64,000 nucleotides of DNA from Avena insularis (Eukaryota; Streptophyta; Magnoliopsida; Poales; Poaceae): assembly GCA_023614405.1 (NCBI GenBank), contig CM042691.1, forward strand, positions 181,758,427 to 181,822,426, given 5' to 3'. The notes beneath the pieces were generated by a model, which worked only from the letters and a program-made list of their open reading frames with translations, was not told where the DNA came from and did not search any database. The translations under genes were made by a program, and so were the position numbers. The stretch's first letter is position 1. Each line of letters begins with the position of its first letter. Positions 1 to 11,900 of this stretch are shown piece by piece.

Positions 1-1899
1 TCTGCTAAGGGCATTTGCTACCACATTGGCTTTACCGGGGTGATAGTGAATGTCCAGATCATAGTCCTTGATTAGCTCAATCCATTTTCTCTGCCTCATA
101 TTCAGCTCCTTCTGAGTGAATATATACTTCAGGCTCTTGTGATCTGAATAAATCTCACAACGGTTTCCCATAAGATAATGCCTCCATGTCTTTAGGGCTA
201 GAACTACGGCTGCTAGTTCAAGGTCATGGGTTGGATAATTCTGTTCTTGTTGCTTTAGTTGTCGGGATAGATAAGATATAACTTTGCCTTCTTGCATTAG
301 CACACATCCGATACCGATCTTGGATGCGTCACAATACACATCAAAGGGCTTCGTGATATCCGGCATGATCAAGATTGGGGCTGAAATCAATCTCCTCTTG
401 AGTTCTTGAAAACTCGCTTCACATTTTTCTGTCCATTCAAAATTCTTGTCCTTCTTCAGCAATTGGGTCATGGGTCTTGCGATACTCGAGAATCCTTCTA
501 CAAACTTGCGGTAGTATCCCGGTAATCCGAGAAATGCACGAACTTGGGTTTGAGTGGTCGGGGCTTGACAATCTTCCACATCCTTCACCTTTGCAGGGTC
601 AACGGAAATTCCTCCAGCTGATACAATATGTACGTGGAATCCTACCTCCTATAACCAGAATTCACATTTGCTAAACTTGGCATACAGCTGATGCTCTCTA
701 AGGGTTCCAAGGATGGTCCTTAGGTGTAGCTCATGTTCTTATTCTGATTTGGAATAAATCAGAATGTCATCGATGAAAACAATGACAAACTTATCCAGGA
801 AGTCCATAAAAATCTTATTCATGAGGTTCATGAAATAAGCGGGGGCATTGTTTAATCCAAAAGACATGATAGTATACTCATATAATCCATATCTGGTGGT
901 AAGGCAGTCTTTGGAATATCCTCTGCGCGAATCTTGAGTTGATGATAGCCAGTTCTAAGATCAATCTTAGAAAACACTTTGGCACCAGTCAACTGGTCAA
1001 ACATGTCTTCTATCTTTGGCAACGGGTACATGTTCTTGATGGTGACATCATTCAACTTCCAATAATCCGTACACAAACGGTTACCTCCATCCTTCTTGTC
1101 CACAAACAAGACCGGTGATCTCCATGGTGACGCACTTGGTTGGATCAATCCTATTTCCAGCATGGAATCCAGTTGCTTCTTCAGTTCCACTAGTTCAGAC
1201 GGGTTCATACTATATGGTCTCTGGGCTATGGGTCTGGTTCCAGGGATTAGTTCAATGATAAACTCGATATCCCGATCTGGGGGCATACTAGGCAAAACAT
1301 CTAGAAATACATCGGGGTATTCACAGACTATCCGGACCTGGTCAATGGTTGGCTGGGATATACTCTTGTTGCACTTGAATTGACGGGGTAATGTTTCCGA
1401 TACATGCTCTACTGATATTCCGGCTATACTGGTCATAGTTATGGCTTCCTTGGCACAGTCGATTAATCCCTTATGTTTGGACATCCAATCCATTCCTAGT
1501 ACTACTTCCAAACCTTTAGTTCCGAGTACTATTAGATTAGCATAAAAATCTATGCCATGGATTTGGATGGGTACGAGTTTGCAAATTTGTCTTGCTTTGG
1601 TGGTTGAACTAGGTATTTGAACTATCATAACATGCTTCAATTTGGTGGGTTGAAACTTACTAGTGCATGCAAATTCTTTAGTAACAAATGAGTGTGATGC
1701 TCTAGAATCAAACAACACTCTTGCAAGTACTAAGTTAACAGAAAACATACCCAGCACGACATCTGGCGCTTCTTGAGCTTCTTCAGCATGCATGAGAAAG
1801 AGACGGCCGTTGCGGTTGAGCGAGTTTCCTGGGGCAAACCTTCTTCCGGGCTGAACACGGCGCTGCTGCTGAGCTGGGGCATTTGCATTGGGGGCTGCG
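1..1899 (-). pseudogene. pol: gypsy-1 pol: protease, reverse transcriptase, RNase H (broken, partial)
   Basis: This is the retrotransposon polyprotein that cleaves gag-pol and copies element RNA into DNA in cytoplasmic particles. In the ORF running from 1991 to 852, the protease motif reads DSRASHSF at residues 95-102 and VVLGMDWM follows near 163-170; the usual catalytic triplet is D-S/T-G, so Gly is replaced by Arg. RT motif A ([12 protein letters not shown]) is at residues 340-351. A one-base deletion near base 901 shifts the frame; the next frame carries the RT catalytic FIDD box near 766-774, the D-A-S of RNase H near 310-345, SDHKSL near 145, and ends in NALSR at base 1. In-frame stops occur at 739-741 (TAA) and 649-651 (TAG). 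The gene is non-functional. Confidence 0.9.
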
Positions 1900-2941
1900 G
1901 CAATCTTCTTGGGGCACTCATTGGAATAGTGACCCTTGGTTCCACATTCATAACAAGTCAGTTGCGACTTGTCCTTTGCTGCAATAGGCACGCATTGCTT
2001 CCAGTCCTTGGGGAAGTGTTGGTTTTGGTGGTGATATTGTTGTTGTTGAACTTGGGTGGAGCACGATTGAAGTCACCGGGGTTGTTGTGATTTGCTCCGG
2101 GCCATGGGTTTCCACAGTTGGGATAGGTCGGACGGTTCATCGGGGGTCTGTTGGTTCTTGGGGCAAATCCTGAAGATGGGTTGGGGCAATACTTTGGTGT
2201 ATGGTGGGTTCCTGGTTAATGCATCAGGCGATGTTTGCGGTTTTCATTAGCTTGGTTGATCTTTCCTTCCATCTGAATGGCGGAATCAACTAAGGCTTAA
2301 ATATCAACAAAGGGGATATTGACTAACACTGTCTGCATCTCATCGTGCAGACCATTCGGGAATCAATCCTTCTTCTTGGCTTCAGTATCTATCTCATCCG
2401 GTTCATACCTAGCCAATGACAAGAATTTTTCATGGTATTCCACTACTGTCATCCTTCCTTGCTTTAGTTCCCTGAATTCATCTCTCATCCTCTTTACCAA
2501 ACCTGGTGGCACATGGGTTCTGCTGAACTTGACTTTGAATTCATCCCAAGTCATCATCTGACCTGTTGTCATCACGCGAACGCTATTCCACCATGCTCTT
2601 GCATCTCCGGCCAGGTAGTGGGTAGAAAACAACACTTTCTCGTTAGCTTCCACTCCTGCAACTTCCAGATTGTTCTCCATGGTTTGCAGCCAATCATCGT
2701 CATCGAGGGGCTCTTCTGACTTTGTGAAAACGGGTGGATTGGTGTTCTGGAAATTCATGAGCTTAGATCCATGGTTGTCCTGATTTCCATGGCCCTGATT
2801 ATTGTTGGCCATCTGAGCTATCTGTTGAAGAGTAGCTAAATTGGCTTGACGTTCGACTCTTTCGGCTTCGCGGTCAGAAACCAACATTTGCAAGATTTGC
2901 AACCTTGGGTCCGGGGATGAGTTGCTTCCTCCATGAGGCAT
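1900..2941 (-). pseudogene. gag: gypsy-1 gag (capsid/nucleocapsid), broken
   Basis: Gag builds the virus-like particle and binds element RNA. The open N-terminal part (2941-2363, 192 residues) carries the capsid-like retrotransposon gag region, including DDDDWLQTMEN and ARAWWNS. A TGA at 2363-2365 and a TAA at 2297-2299 interrupt it, and a shift near 2030-2050 moves the reading into the frame that holds the C-x2-C-x4-H-x4-C zinc knuckle at about 1955-1914. The ATG at 2941 is the first in frame after the pre-gag spacer and fits the usual family N-terminus (Met followed by a polar, low-complexity stretch). The knuckle runs straight into the protease, as expected for one gag-pol polyprotein. Confidence 0.85.
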
Positions 2942-3181
2942 CTGAATATTGATATATATTATGAGAAAAGAGTTAAATTTCTAAGGTTCAGGGTGTTTGG
3001 GTTTGAAAAGTTTTCAAAGCTTGACGCAGATTTTTCTAGCAACTTGCTTTTCATTCATTCATAACACATGGTACAAACACACACCACAACAAAGGAAAAC
3101 AGATGGTTTTAAGAACCATTCTGGGAAACTATGATACAGTGGGACTGAATACAACTCATTAACGCTAGTGCTCAAGTGCTA

Positions 3182-3991
3182 CTACTCCTCGGAGTCAGTG
3201 TCCTCATCACCCTCATCATCATCATCATCATCATCATCGATGAAGGCGAAGTCATCCTCATCGGTGAAGAAGTCCATGGCCTGATCTTCCAGAAAGGCAT
3301 CATCATCGCTGAGATAGGAGTAGGGGTCTCCATGAAGGTCTACCCCTGCATTCTCCCTCTCCTCCAACTGCATATCTCTCTCGTGGACAGTCTCCTCCAA
3401 CTCTGTGATCCGGTGGCGAAGACGGACAATGATGTGCTCCTTCTTGTCGAGCTGACGGCGACGAGACTGGCGATCCTTCACTAGCATGGCAATGGTCTGA
3501 TCCTTCTTGGCGGCGATGGCATACTTGTGGTTGGGGTAGGAGCGGGCATTGTCCAACTCCTTCTGACGATCATACATCATGAAGCTGAGGTGGTCCAATT
3601 GAGTCTTTAGCTCATGGTGATATGGGGCCTCCAGTGGCTGTCCCATAACATCATGCCTTGGGTAGAACTCAAAGAGGGTACCCTTGATTTGATTGATACT
3701 CTACCCACACAAATGTGCAAGAGCTTCCTGCATGGCCCTGGCAAGTCCATCGAGCCAGTTGTTCTCTCTCAAAGTAAACTGAATTCCCTCTGCAGTGGGG
3801 GGTTCAATCTTTCCTCGGAAACTTGCAACAACTAGCCACTGCAAATCCTCTCCTTCCTGATCATTGAGCTGACCTCCGAAGAACTCGGGGTGCGGACACT
3901 CCAGCATCTCTAACAGCTGGTCCAAATCACGCTCAAAGATGAGGTCTCCTCCATTCCCCAACTGATAAAACTTGTCGTACTTCATGTCCAT
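3182..3991 (-). pseudogene. gypsy-1 pre-gag accessory ORF with acidic C-terminus
   Basis: This ORF lies in sense orientation between the primer site and gag. Two open stretches (3991-3704 and 3646-3182) are in the same frame and are separated by one TAG at 3701-3703, so together they look like one protein of about 269 residues. The C-terminal half is rich in charged residues in a coiled-coil-like pattern (MYDRQKELDNARS, QLDKKEHIIVRLRHRITEL) and ends in an Asp/Glu run encoded by an ATC/CAT repeat. I do not recognise a domain. Extra ORFs before gag are known in some plant gypsy lineages; gypsy-2 below has one in the same place. The function is unknown, and nucleic-acid or particle binding would be a guess. 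Confidence 0.65.
3213..3238. repeat. CAT/ATC trinucleotide repeat
   Basis: About eight CAT units encode the poly-Asp tract at the C-terminus of the pre-gag ORF on the minus strand. Confidence 0.9.
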
Positions 3992-4209
3992 CTATAAGAA
4001 TATAGGATGAGTAAGGTTAGTACAGTGATCAAGTGTGTCAAACTTTATGTAAGTTTGCAAGAATTTTTGAGGAACATGAATTTTCATGAAAGAGTCTAAG
4101 TGATAAGAATGAGAATAAGTTTTCATAAATACTCACTTCCTTGGTTTGGAAACTAACTTTTTGATTCAAGCGTTCATTCTAATCTAGGGTCTCCTATGGT
4201 CAGGATGGA

Positions 4210-4219
4210 TCTGATACCA
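4210..4219 (-). other. Primer-binding site of gypsy-1 (tRNA-iMet)
   Basis: The minus strand reads TGGTATCAGAT. Its first ten bases match the complement of the initiator-Met tRNA 3' end. It sits three bases from the LTR end at 4223, which fixes element orientation and the LTR boundary. Confidence 0.85.
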
Positions 4220-4222
4220 ACT

Positions 4223-4290
4223 TGTCAACACCCGGATTTTTAATCCCAGATGCCTGTTATGCCATACATCGCAATCCCAGGATTACCATT
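4223..4290 (-). repeat. gypsy-1 5' LTR, fragment 1 (sense 3' end)
   Basis: The plus strand begins TGTCAACACCCGG, so the minus-strand LTR ends ...GTTGACA next to the primer site. The LTR stops at 4290, where element A was inserted, and resumes at 12565. Confidence 0.85.
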
Positions 4291-7200
4291 TGTAGCACCC
4301 AGGGTAAAACCACTACTAGAAAATCACATGTCTTGTCTCTATGTATCATCATGACATCTGCATGCATATTGTTTGTTTAAAAACTATCTTGCTAAAAGTG
4401 TAATTTGTCTTCTACATATTCTCTCTTTGTTCAAACCAAAACCATCGGTCCGTCCGGATCTTTTATTTTATCTGAACTATTTATCAAATACTATTTAAAA
4501 CAAACTAAATAAATAAAACATATAGTTTTAAAAACTGGGGAGGCAGACAACCGGCTAGGCCCAATGGCCCAACCAAAGTCCACATACAACCCAGGAAATA
4601 AAACCCTAAACCTACCCCAGACCTAACCCTAATCCATACCTATCCAATTCCCCACCCCACACTTCCCAGCAGCCGACGCCTCTCCCCAGGTCCACCCCGT
4701 CAACGCGACCCCCCCAATTCATGTCGCTCCCGGCCCCACCCCGACCCAACACCTCTCTCTCTCTCTCATGCGCCCCACCCCTTCCGCAAACCCCGTGCCT
4801 CGATCCTTCTCTCTTCCCCGCTCGCTCGTCACCCACACCCGCATGGGACCCATCCCCAAGCACCGCCGTCGGCCACCTCGCCATCCCCCTCCCTCGCCGA
4901 GCTCTCCCTGCCCCCATTCGCTCGCATGCGCGCCTCCCTTGCTCGGCTCCCTCCTCCTCGAGACGGCGTTGCTTGGTCACACCGCCTCTGTCCCTCATCC
5001 CCGTTCCGGCCGTCGCGTCCCTGGTGCCACGCGAGCGCCCTGCTGCGGCCTCCTCTGCACCTCGCCGGTCTTCGGCAGCCTCTTCACCCTCGTCCCCGGC
5101 CAGCAACCGTCGGTCGCTGCCGTTCGCGCCCACCTCGCGGTCCCCTGATGGTCGCCCCTGCGAGCCCCCACTGCGGCTTCTCCTCCGAGCTCCTGTTTGT
5201 GCCGCTTGCCGCTGAGCCCCTCCCGTCGACCACACCCGCGAGGTTCCTGTCGTCATGCCCTGCGTTCCCGCTTGACCTCCGGCCGGCCGACCCCATCCTC
5301 GGCATCGCGCCTCCTGTTGTTTTTCCAAGTTGAGGAAGTTGTTCCGTGTAATTTTTCTAGTACCCATGCGAGTGTGTTGCTCCTATCTAGCAAGTTGTAT
5401 CTGAAGTCTGAAACATGTTCCTTGGACCTGTTGAAGCTAGGTGGTACTGCTGCAGGCCTTTCAAACACAAGATCGATCACTCGACCAAGTTCCCCCGATC
5501 CCCAGCCCTGGAACTCGAAGATCTTATACTCGGATCCGAATCCCCGACCCCGAGGATGCGAAGACCGATCCCGCCAAGACCAAACCCCGGCGAGCCCTGG
5601 AGCCCAAGATCGTTGATCCGTTGTGTGACCCCAAACCCGAGCCCTTATTTTATTAAATGCTACATACACTTGTTGCATATTAAATTGTCATGCTTGCATA
5701 CATATTGTGGCTTGGGGAATGTTGTCGACTCACCTAATAATTAATATGGATACCATATGCGGGCGATTCTAGTCTTTTTTTGGCCCCATTTTAAATTGGT
5801 GCATATATTTTGCCATGTTAAGATAACATTTCAATTGTGGGCCTTCTAAACAACATGAACCATCTAAATAACTTTCGGGACCCCGGTTCCGTTTAATATT
5901 GCCTAATCGCATCGCATCTTTGCCATGTCATACATCATACATGTATCATGCCCGATCTTCTGCCGTAGTATTAAATAGTGCATCCGTTGTTTCTTCTAGT
6001 ACTTTGCTTCTTCACGGAATAGGCCGATGAGTTGATGCGTGTGTCGACCCGATCTTCGAATGAATCTTCGGCCATGTTTTTCAGGCGAGCATTCTCCCCC
6101 TTTCTACCTATTTTACCTTTCTAGTCTTTATTTCCTCCTGTTGATCTATTGCTATCTCTGTTGTGATGCTCTAGTTTTCGTACCCGTGATATCCCTTGCA
6201 GCCTTATATTGCCTTGGACACATCCTATTACCTGTTGTTTGGTAGATAGTCAGCCTTGCGAGTCGTAGTTGCTTGCACAGGTGTTGCGTCGCGCCGTCGA
6301 TGTTCCACAGTTGATGGAGTAATGCCTCATGTTTAATGCTGGAGATGATTATGACTTTAATTACCGTTTAATAACTAAAATTGAAGTAGGTAAATAATGC
6401 AGAGGCACAAGTGGGCAATAGATGTTATTTGGTTTTAACCGTACACTTGTATCCCGTAGGACCCCGAGTACTTGACACATGTTCCAAGATTGAGCGTGCT
6501 AACCACAGGTGGGGTGAGTGGGCACCCCCATCGATTTAGTACCTGATTTCAAAGTACTGTACTGGGGGCCACAAACTAGTTTGGGGCTTTATTACTATCC
6601 TGTACTTATGCCATTTTTACTGCTTTATTTACTATTGCGCGTGGAGCGCCTGTACTGTTTTGGATCGCGGCACGATTTCGCGGTATCAACAAGCCCAATC
6701 ACACTTTCGGGTTCCCAGTCGTTTACAGCCGTTCTCGCAAACCCTGGGTCCGTCTCGGAGACCGGCGGACTTTGTTATGGGTAGCTTAGTGCGGTGGCCC
6801 CCCATGTGCTTGCTTTGGGTCTGGGAAACGTCGTGTCTGAAACCCCGTCGACATACCGTTGGGTGTATGTTTTGTGATCTTGTACCTACCTGATCTGACA
6901 ACAAGGGTGTAGGTGCGTGTGGAAACTTTGGTGCACCCCTGCAGGGTTAAATGTTTTCGAGAAGCCGTGTCCGCGGTTATGGATGACTTGGAGCACAATT
7001 CTCGATCATAGACAACTACAACTAAAGTTTACTGTTATAATTTGACTTGTATCCGATATGACTAGTAATCAGCTTCACTACAACAGAATGGCTAAATAAA
7101 AGTACCAACAACTGCTGGGTTTGGGATATCTCATGCTAATTGTATCTGACTAGTAAGTGTCGCAACTACAACGGAATGGTTAAATAAAAGTGCCCACTGC

Positions 7201-7919
7201 TTATTATATCAGTATGACTATCTATACCTGACTAGTAATTGCTGCAACGATAACTGAATAAATAAAACTGCCAACTGTGTGAGTTCCTTGGTTGACTTCC
7301 CTGTTTGGTCTCGAGGGGGAATACCAGGATGGGTATGTTTGGTGATAGTATCAGGATGGTTTCAAATAGGTCTTTATTATCTCTCTCTGATAGCCGACAG
7401 TTGTATCGAGTCTCTATAGGTTGTTTAGTTCATGCTGCGCTGCCGCTTCAGTCCACCATACCTATGTAGGCGAGGTCCACCGAATTCTAGTCTCGCCGTA
7501 ATCGGCCTCGATCGACCGCTCTCTTTTTCCTTTGCCCTTTGTCGGCACCCCTTTTGTTTAAGCATGTTTTGAGATCGACATCGTTAGCAGGGTTATCCTT
7601 CCGGCTTGGCCTGGGCAGGGTTATGGACGCCATTGGTTATTCTTCAGGGCTCTTAGCCCCATTTGCATCTTGTCCGTAGTCAGACGCTGTATCATTTTCA
7701 AGTTGATTTGGATTTTTGTATTGTGTATCTGTATTCTTGAATCATGGAGTCGTTGTTGTATATATTTGTTCTGTGGGTTTCATCGTGGACTATTATGTAA
7801 TGGTATTACTTCGTTTTCCACCCGCACGAAAGTACCTGGTGGGCACCTTTGAATCGTTTCTATGCGAGTTTGGCGGGAATCGCTGCGACTTGCATAGGGT
7901 CGATTCCGAGGGTGTTACA
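4291..7919 (+). repeat. Element A 5' LTR
   Basis: Starts TGTAGCACCC and ends GTGTTACA. It holds a C-rich, gene-like segment (about 4680-5330), an AT-rich middle and a 3' half shared with solo LTR C. Differences from the 3' LTR are mostly single substitutions, which points to a fairly young insertion. Confidence 0.95.
6969..6984 (+). promoter_or_regulatory. Conserved LTR stem-loop module, element A 5' LTR
   Basis: GTCC, an 8-base loop ending GGTTAT, then GGAT (a G-T pair closes the stem), inside the longer conserved block of about 6931-7020 that begins with CTGCAGGG and ends near GATCATAGACAAC. The role is unknown. Confidence 0.55.
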
Positions 7920-7922
7920 GAG

Positions 7923-7934
7923 TGGTATCAGAGC
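7923..7934 (+). other. Primer-binding site of element A (tRNA-iMet)
   Basis: TGGTATCAGAGC, an exact match to the plant initiator-Met primer site, three bases after the LTR end. Confidence 0.95.
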
Positions 7935-8763
7935 TCAGCAGTTACGATACCCCACTGGTCCAGCCTGTAGGATAACCTAGCTAAAGGACGTTGTAGAGTG
8001 TCAAAACTATTTTTGGAAAATCGGTTGGATAGATCTTATTAGGTCTGCTTTTACTCCTTACCCCTCTGCTATTCTCTTCTTACCTCTGCTTGTTTTTAAT
8101 ATGCTTTATTATCTTTTCTTCGAGTCCAGGATTTCTCGCGGTTGGGTTTCTATCGTACCTTTGGGGTTTCGCTTCTTTCCTTTTATAACGATGGTGCTAC
8201 AAATATCTTATCTACATCTCGTTGGTGTACCCATCATACAGTCTTTTTGTTCTTGAACCCTTTATCTGTATGTGTACCTTGATAGATATCCGTATCGTTG
8301 AAAAACATATGAGAAGGACGAGCATTGGTGAAGTTGGAGTATACCTTGAGCATGTGTTGTTCATGCCAATGGAACCATCGCGGAACCTAATCATTGTGTC
8401 TTTCATACGATTTCTTTTGTATCTTCCGGTGGTTTCCAATGCGATTACATCATCTACATCCAATCTGATGTAGAGCTTGCATCACCCCTTTGTTCCGAAT
8501 ACCGCTTATGAAGATCTTCATTCTAAATTTCGAGAGTTGTGTTGCATGATTTTCCTATTCATGTATGGAGTTAATAGTTTGGGTACGGGATGGACTGATC
8601 ACCCTACCCGACTCTTACTGTTCACTCTTGTAAATCGAACTGGTGGATCAATGTACTTTTTCCTTTTCTAATGGAAGTTAGAGGTGGCCTTAACTTTTGA
8701 TACCTCTACCTTTGTCCTTTGTTTCTCCGGAGTGTTCTCTCGGTGAACATGCGCCACAACCCC

Positions 8764-8918
8764 TTGTTGGTGGTGTCGCCGATTTCAAGATGAGGCAGGG
8801 GTCATTGTTAGTGGTGTCGCGAGGATCTATATGAAGCGAGAAGATTCAGATCGTCGGCCTTCTTCCCCCATACCTATTAGGCGGATCTCGAGGGCGAGAT
8901 CCATTGTTAGTGGTGTCG
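8764..8918 (+). repeat. Three copies of a 15-base motif at the 3' end of the element A interior
   Basis: TTGTTGGTGGTGTCG at 8764-8778, and TTGTTAGTGGTGTCG at 8805-8819 and 8904-8918. The last copy lies where the polypurine tract should be. Confidence 0.9.
8883..8902 (+). other. Hairpin beside the polypurine-tract position of element A
   Basis: GGATCTCG / AGGG loop / CGAGATCC gives a perfect 8-bp stem, 19 bases before LTR2. It matches in position the GAATCTCG hairpin of element B, with a compensatory pair change. Confidence 0.75.
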
Positions 8919-8921
8919 AAT

Positions 8922-11900
8922 TGTAGCACCCCGGGTAAAACCACTACTAGAAAATCGCATGTCTTGTCTCTATGTATCATCATGACATCTGCATGCATAT
9001 TGTTTGTTTAAAAACTATCTTGCTAAAAGTGTATTTTGTCTTCTACATATTCTCTTTTTGTTCAAACCAAAACCATCGGTCTGTCCGGATCTTTTATTTT
9101 ATCTGAAATATTTATCAAATACTATTTAAAACAAACTAAATAAATAAAACATATTGTTTTAAAAACTGGGGGGCAGACAACTGGCTAGGCCCAATGCCCA
9201 ACCAAAGTCCACATACAACCCAGGAAATAAAACCCTAAACCTACCCCAGACCTAACCCTAATCCATACATATCCAATTCCCCACCCCACACTTCCCAGCA
9301 GCCGCCGCCACTCCCCGGGTCCACCCCGTCAACGTGACCCCCCAATTCCTTTCGCTCACAGCCCCACCTCAACCCAGCGCCTCTCTTGCTCACGCGCCCC
9401 ACCCCTTCCGCAAACCCCGTGCCTCGATCCTTCTCTCTTCCCCGCTCACTCGTCACCCACACCCGCACGGGACCCATCCCCAAGCACCGCCACCGGCCAC
9501 CTCGCCATCCCCCTCCCCCGCCGAGCTCTCCTTGCCCCCAATCGCTCGCATCCGTGCCTCCCTTGCTCGGCTCCCTCCTCCTCAAGCCGGCGTTGCTTGG
9601 TCGTGCCGCCTCTGTCCCTCATCCCTGTTCCGGCTGTTGCGTCCCTGGCGCCGCGTGAGCGCCCTGCTGCGGCCTCCTCTGCACCTCGCCGGTCTTCGGC
9701 CGCCTCTTCACGCTCATCCCCGGCCAGCAAACGCCGGTCGCTGCCGTTCGCGCCCACTTCGCGGTCTCCTGATGGTCGCCCCTGCGAGCCCCCACTGCGG
9801 CTTATCCTCCGAGCTCCTGTATGTGCCGCTTGCCGCTGAGCCCCTCCCGTCGACCACACCCGCGAGGTTCCTATCATGGTGCCCTGCATTCCCGCTCGAC
9901 CTCCGGCCGGCCGACCCCATCCTTGGCCTCGCGCCTCCTGTTGTTTTTCCAAGTTGAGGAAGTTGTTCCGCTTATTTTTTCTAGTACCCATGCGAGTGTG
10001 TTGCTCCTGTCTAGGAAGTTGTATCTGAAGTCTGAAACATGTTCCTTGGACCTGTTGAAGCTAGGTGGTACTGCTGCAGCCCTTTCAAACACAAGATCGA
10101 TCACTCGACCAAGTTCCCCCGATCCCCAACCCCGGAACTCGAACATCTTATACTCGGATCCGAAGCCCCGACCCCGAGGATGCGAAGACCGATCCCGCCA
10201 AGACCGATCCCGCCAAGACCGAACCCCGGCGAGCCCTAGAGCCCAAGATCATCGATCCGATGTGTGACCCTAAACCCGAGCCCTTATTTTATTAAATGCT
10301 ACATACACTTGTTGCGTATTAAATTGTCATGCTTGCATACATATTGTGGCTTGGGGAATGTTGTCGACTCACCTAATAATTAATATGGATACCATATGCG
10401 GACGATTCTAGTCTTTTTTTTGCCCCATTTTAAATTGGTGCATATATTTTGCCATGTTAAGATAACATTTCAATTGTGGGCCTTCTAAACAACATGAACC
10501 ATCTAAATAACTGTCGGGACCCCGGTTCCGTTTAATATTTCCTAATCGCATCGCATCTTTGCCATGTCATACATCATACATGTATCATGCCCGATCTTCT
10601 GCCGTAGTATTAAATAGTGCATCCGTTGTTTCTTCTAGTACTTTGCTTCTTCACGGAATAGGCCGATGAGTTGATGCGTGTGTCGACCCGATCTTTGAAT
10701 GAATCTTCGGCCATGTTTTTCAGGCGAGCATTCTCCCCGTTTCTACCTATTTTACCTTTCTAGTCTTTATTTCCTCCTGTTGATCTATTGCTATCTCTGT
10801 TGCGATGCTCTAGTTTTCGTACCCGTGATATCCCTTGCAGCCTTATATTGCCTTGGACACATCCTATTACCTGTTGTTTGGTAGATAGTCAGCCTTGCGA
10901 GTCGTAGTTGCTTGCACAGGTGTTTCGTCGCGCCATCGATGTTCCACAGTTGATGGAGTAATGCCTCATGTTTAATGCTGGAGATGATTATGACTTTAAT
11001 TACCGTTTAATAACTAAAACTGAAGTAGGTAAATAATGCAGAGGCACAAGTGGGCAATAGATGTTATTTGGTTTTTAACCATCCACTTGTGTCCCGTAGG
11101 ACCCCGAGTACTTGACACCTGTTCCAAGATTGAGCGCGCTAACCACGGGTGGGGTGTGTGGGCACCCCCATCGATTTAGTACCTGATTTCAAAGTACTGT
11201 ACTGGGGGCCACAAACTAGTTTGGGGCTTTATTACTATCCTGTACTTATGCCATTTTTTACTGCTTTATTTACTATTGTGCATGGAGCGCCTGTACTGTT
11301 TTGGATCGCGGCACGATTTCGCGGTATCAACAAGCCCAGTCACACTTTCAGGTTCCCAGTCATTTACAGCTGTTCTCGCAAACCCTGGGTCCGTCTCGGA
11401 GACCGGCCGACTTTGTTATGGGTAGCTTAGTGCGGTGGCCCCCCATGTGCTTGCTTTGGGTCTGGGAAACGTCGTGTCCGAAACCCCGTCGACATACCGT
11501 TGGGTGTATGTTTTGTGATCTTGTACCTACCTGATCTGACAACAAGGGTGTAGGTGCGTGTGGAAACTTTGGTGCACCCCTGCAGGGTTAAATGTTTTCG
11601 AGAAGCCATGTCCGCGGTTATGGACGACTTGGAGCATAATTCTCGATCATAGACAACTACAACTAAAGTTTACTGTTATAATTTGACTTGTATCCGATAT
11701 GACTAGTAATCAGCTTCACTACAACAGAATGGCTAAATAAAAGTACCAACAACTGCTGGGTTTGGGATATCTCATGCTAATTGTATCTGACTAGTAAGTG
11801 TCGCAACTACAACGGAATGGTTAAATAAAAGTGCCCACTGCTTATTATATCAGTATGACTATCTATACCTGACTAGTAATTGCTGCAACGATAACTGAAT

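Larger units (their letters stand above)
1..4222 (-). mobile_element. Ty3/gypsy retrotransposon interior (gypsy-1), truncated by the window edge
   Basis: Reading leftwards on the minus strand from the primer-binding site: a pre-gag ORF (3991-3182), gag with a CCHC knuckle (2941-1900), protease, reverse transcriptase and RNase H up to base 1. Integrase and the 3' LTR lie outside the window. The order protease-RT-RNase H and the tRNA-iMet primer site place it in Ty3/gypsy. The gag and RT resemble the Tekay/Del branch of plant chromoviruses as I remember it, but the integrase chromodomain that would prove this is not visible. Several stops and frameshifts show that the element is dead. Its 5' LTR continues to the right, split by elements A and B. 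Confidence 0.9.
7920..8921 (+). other. Element A interior (1.0 kb, non-coding)
   Basis: No ORF above 83 codons. From about 8500 to 8780 it aligns by eye, in sense orientation, with the 3' half of the element B interior: both have the string GTGCGGGATGGA or TACGGGATGGA, then a run ending in TCTCCGGAGTG or TTTCCGGAGTG, then CTTGTTGGTGG. It is therefore a deletion derivative of the same gypsy-like interior. In element B the segment upstream of this shared part is the decayed RT. Confidence 0.8.

Noticed and set aside
4612..5367. A 251-codon ORF on the minus strand and overlapping 126-164 codon ORFs on the plus strand
   Set aside because: They lie in a GC-rich, low-stop part of the element A LTR. 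The second LTR copy (9241-9991) breaks the same frames, codon content is repetitive Arg/Gly/Pro, and both strands are open at once.
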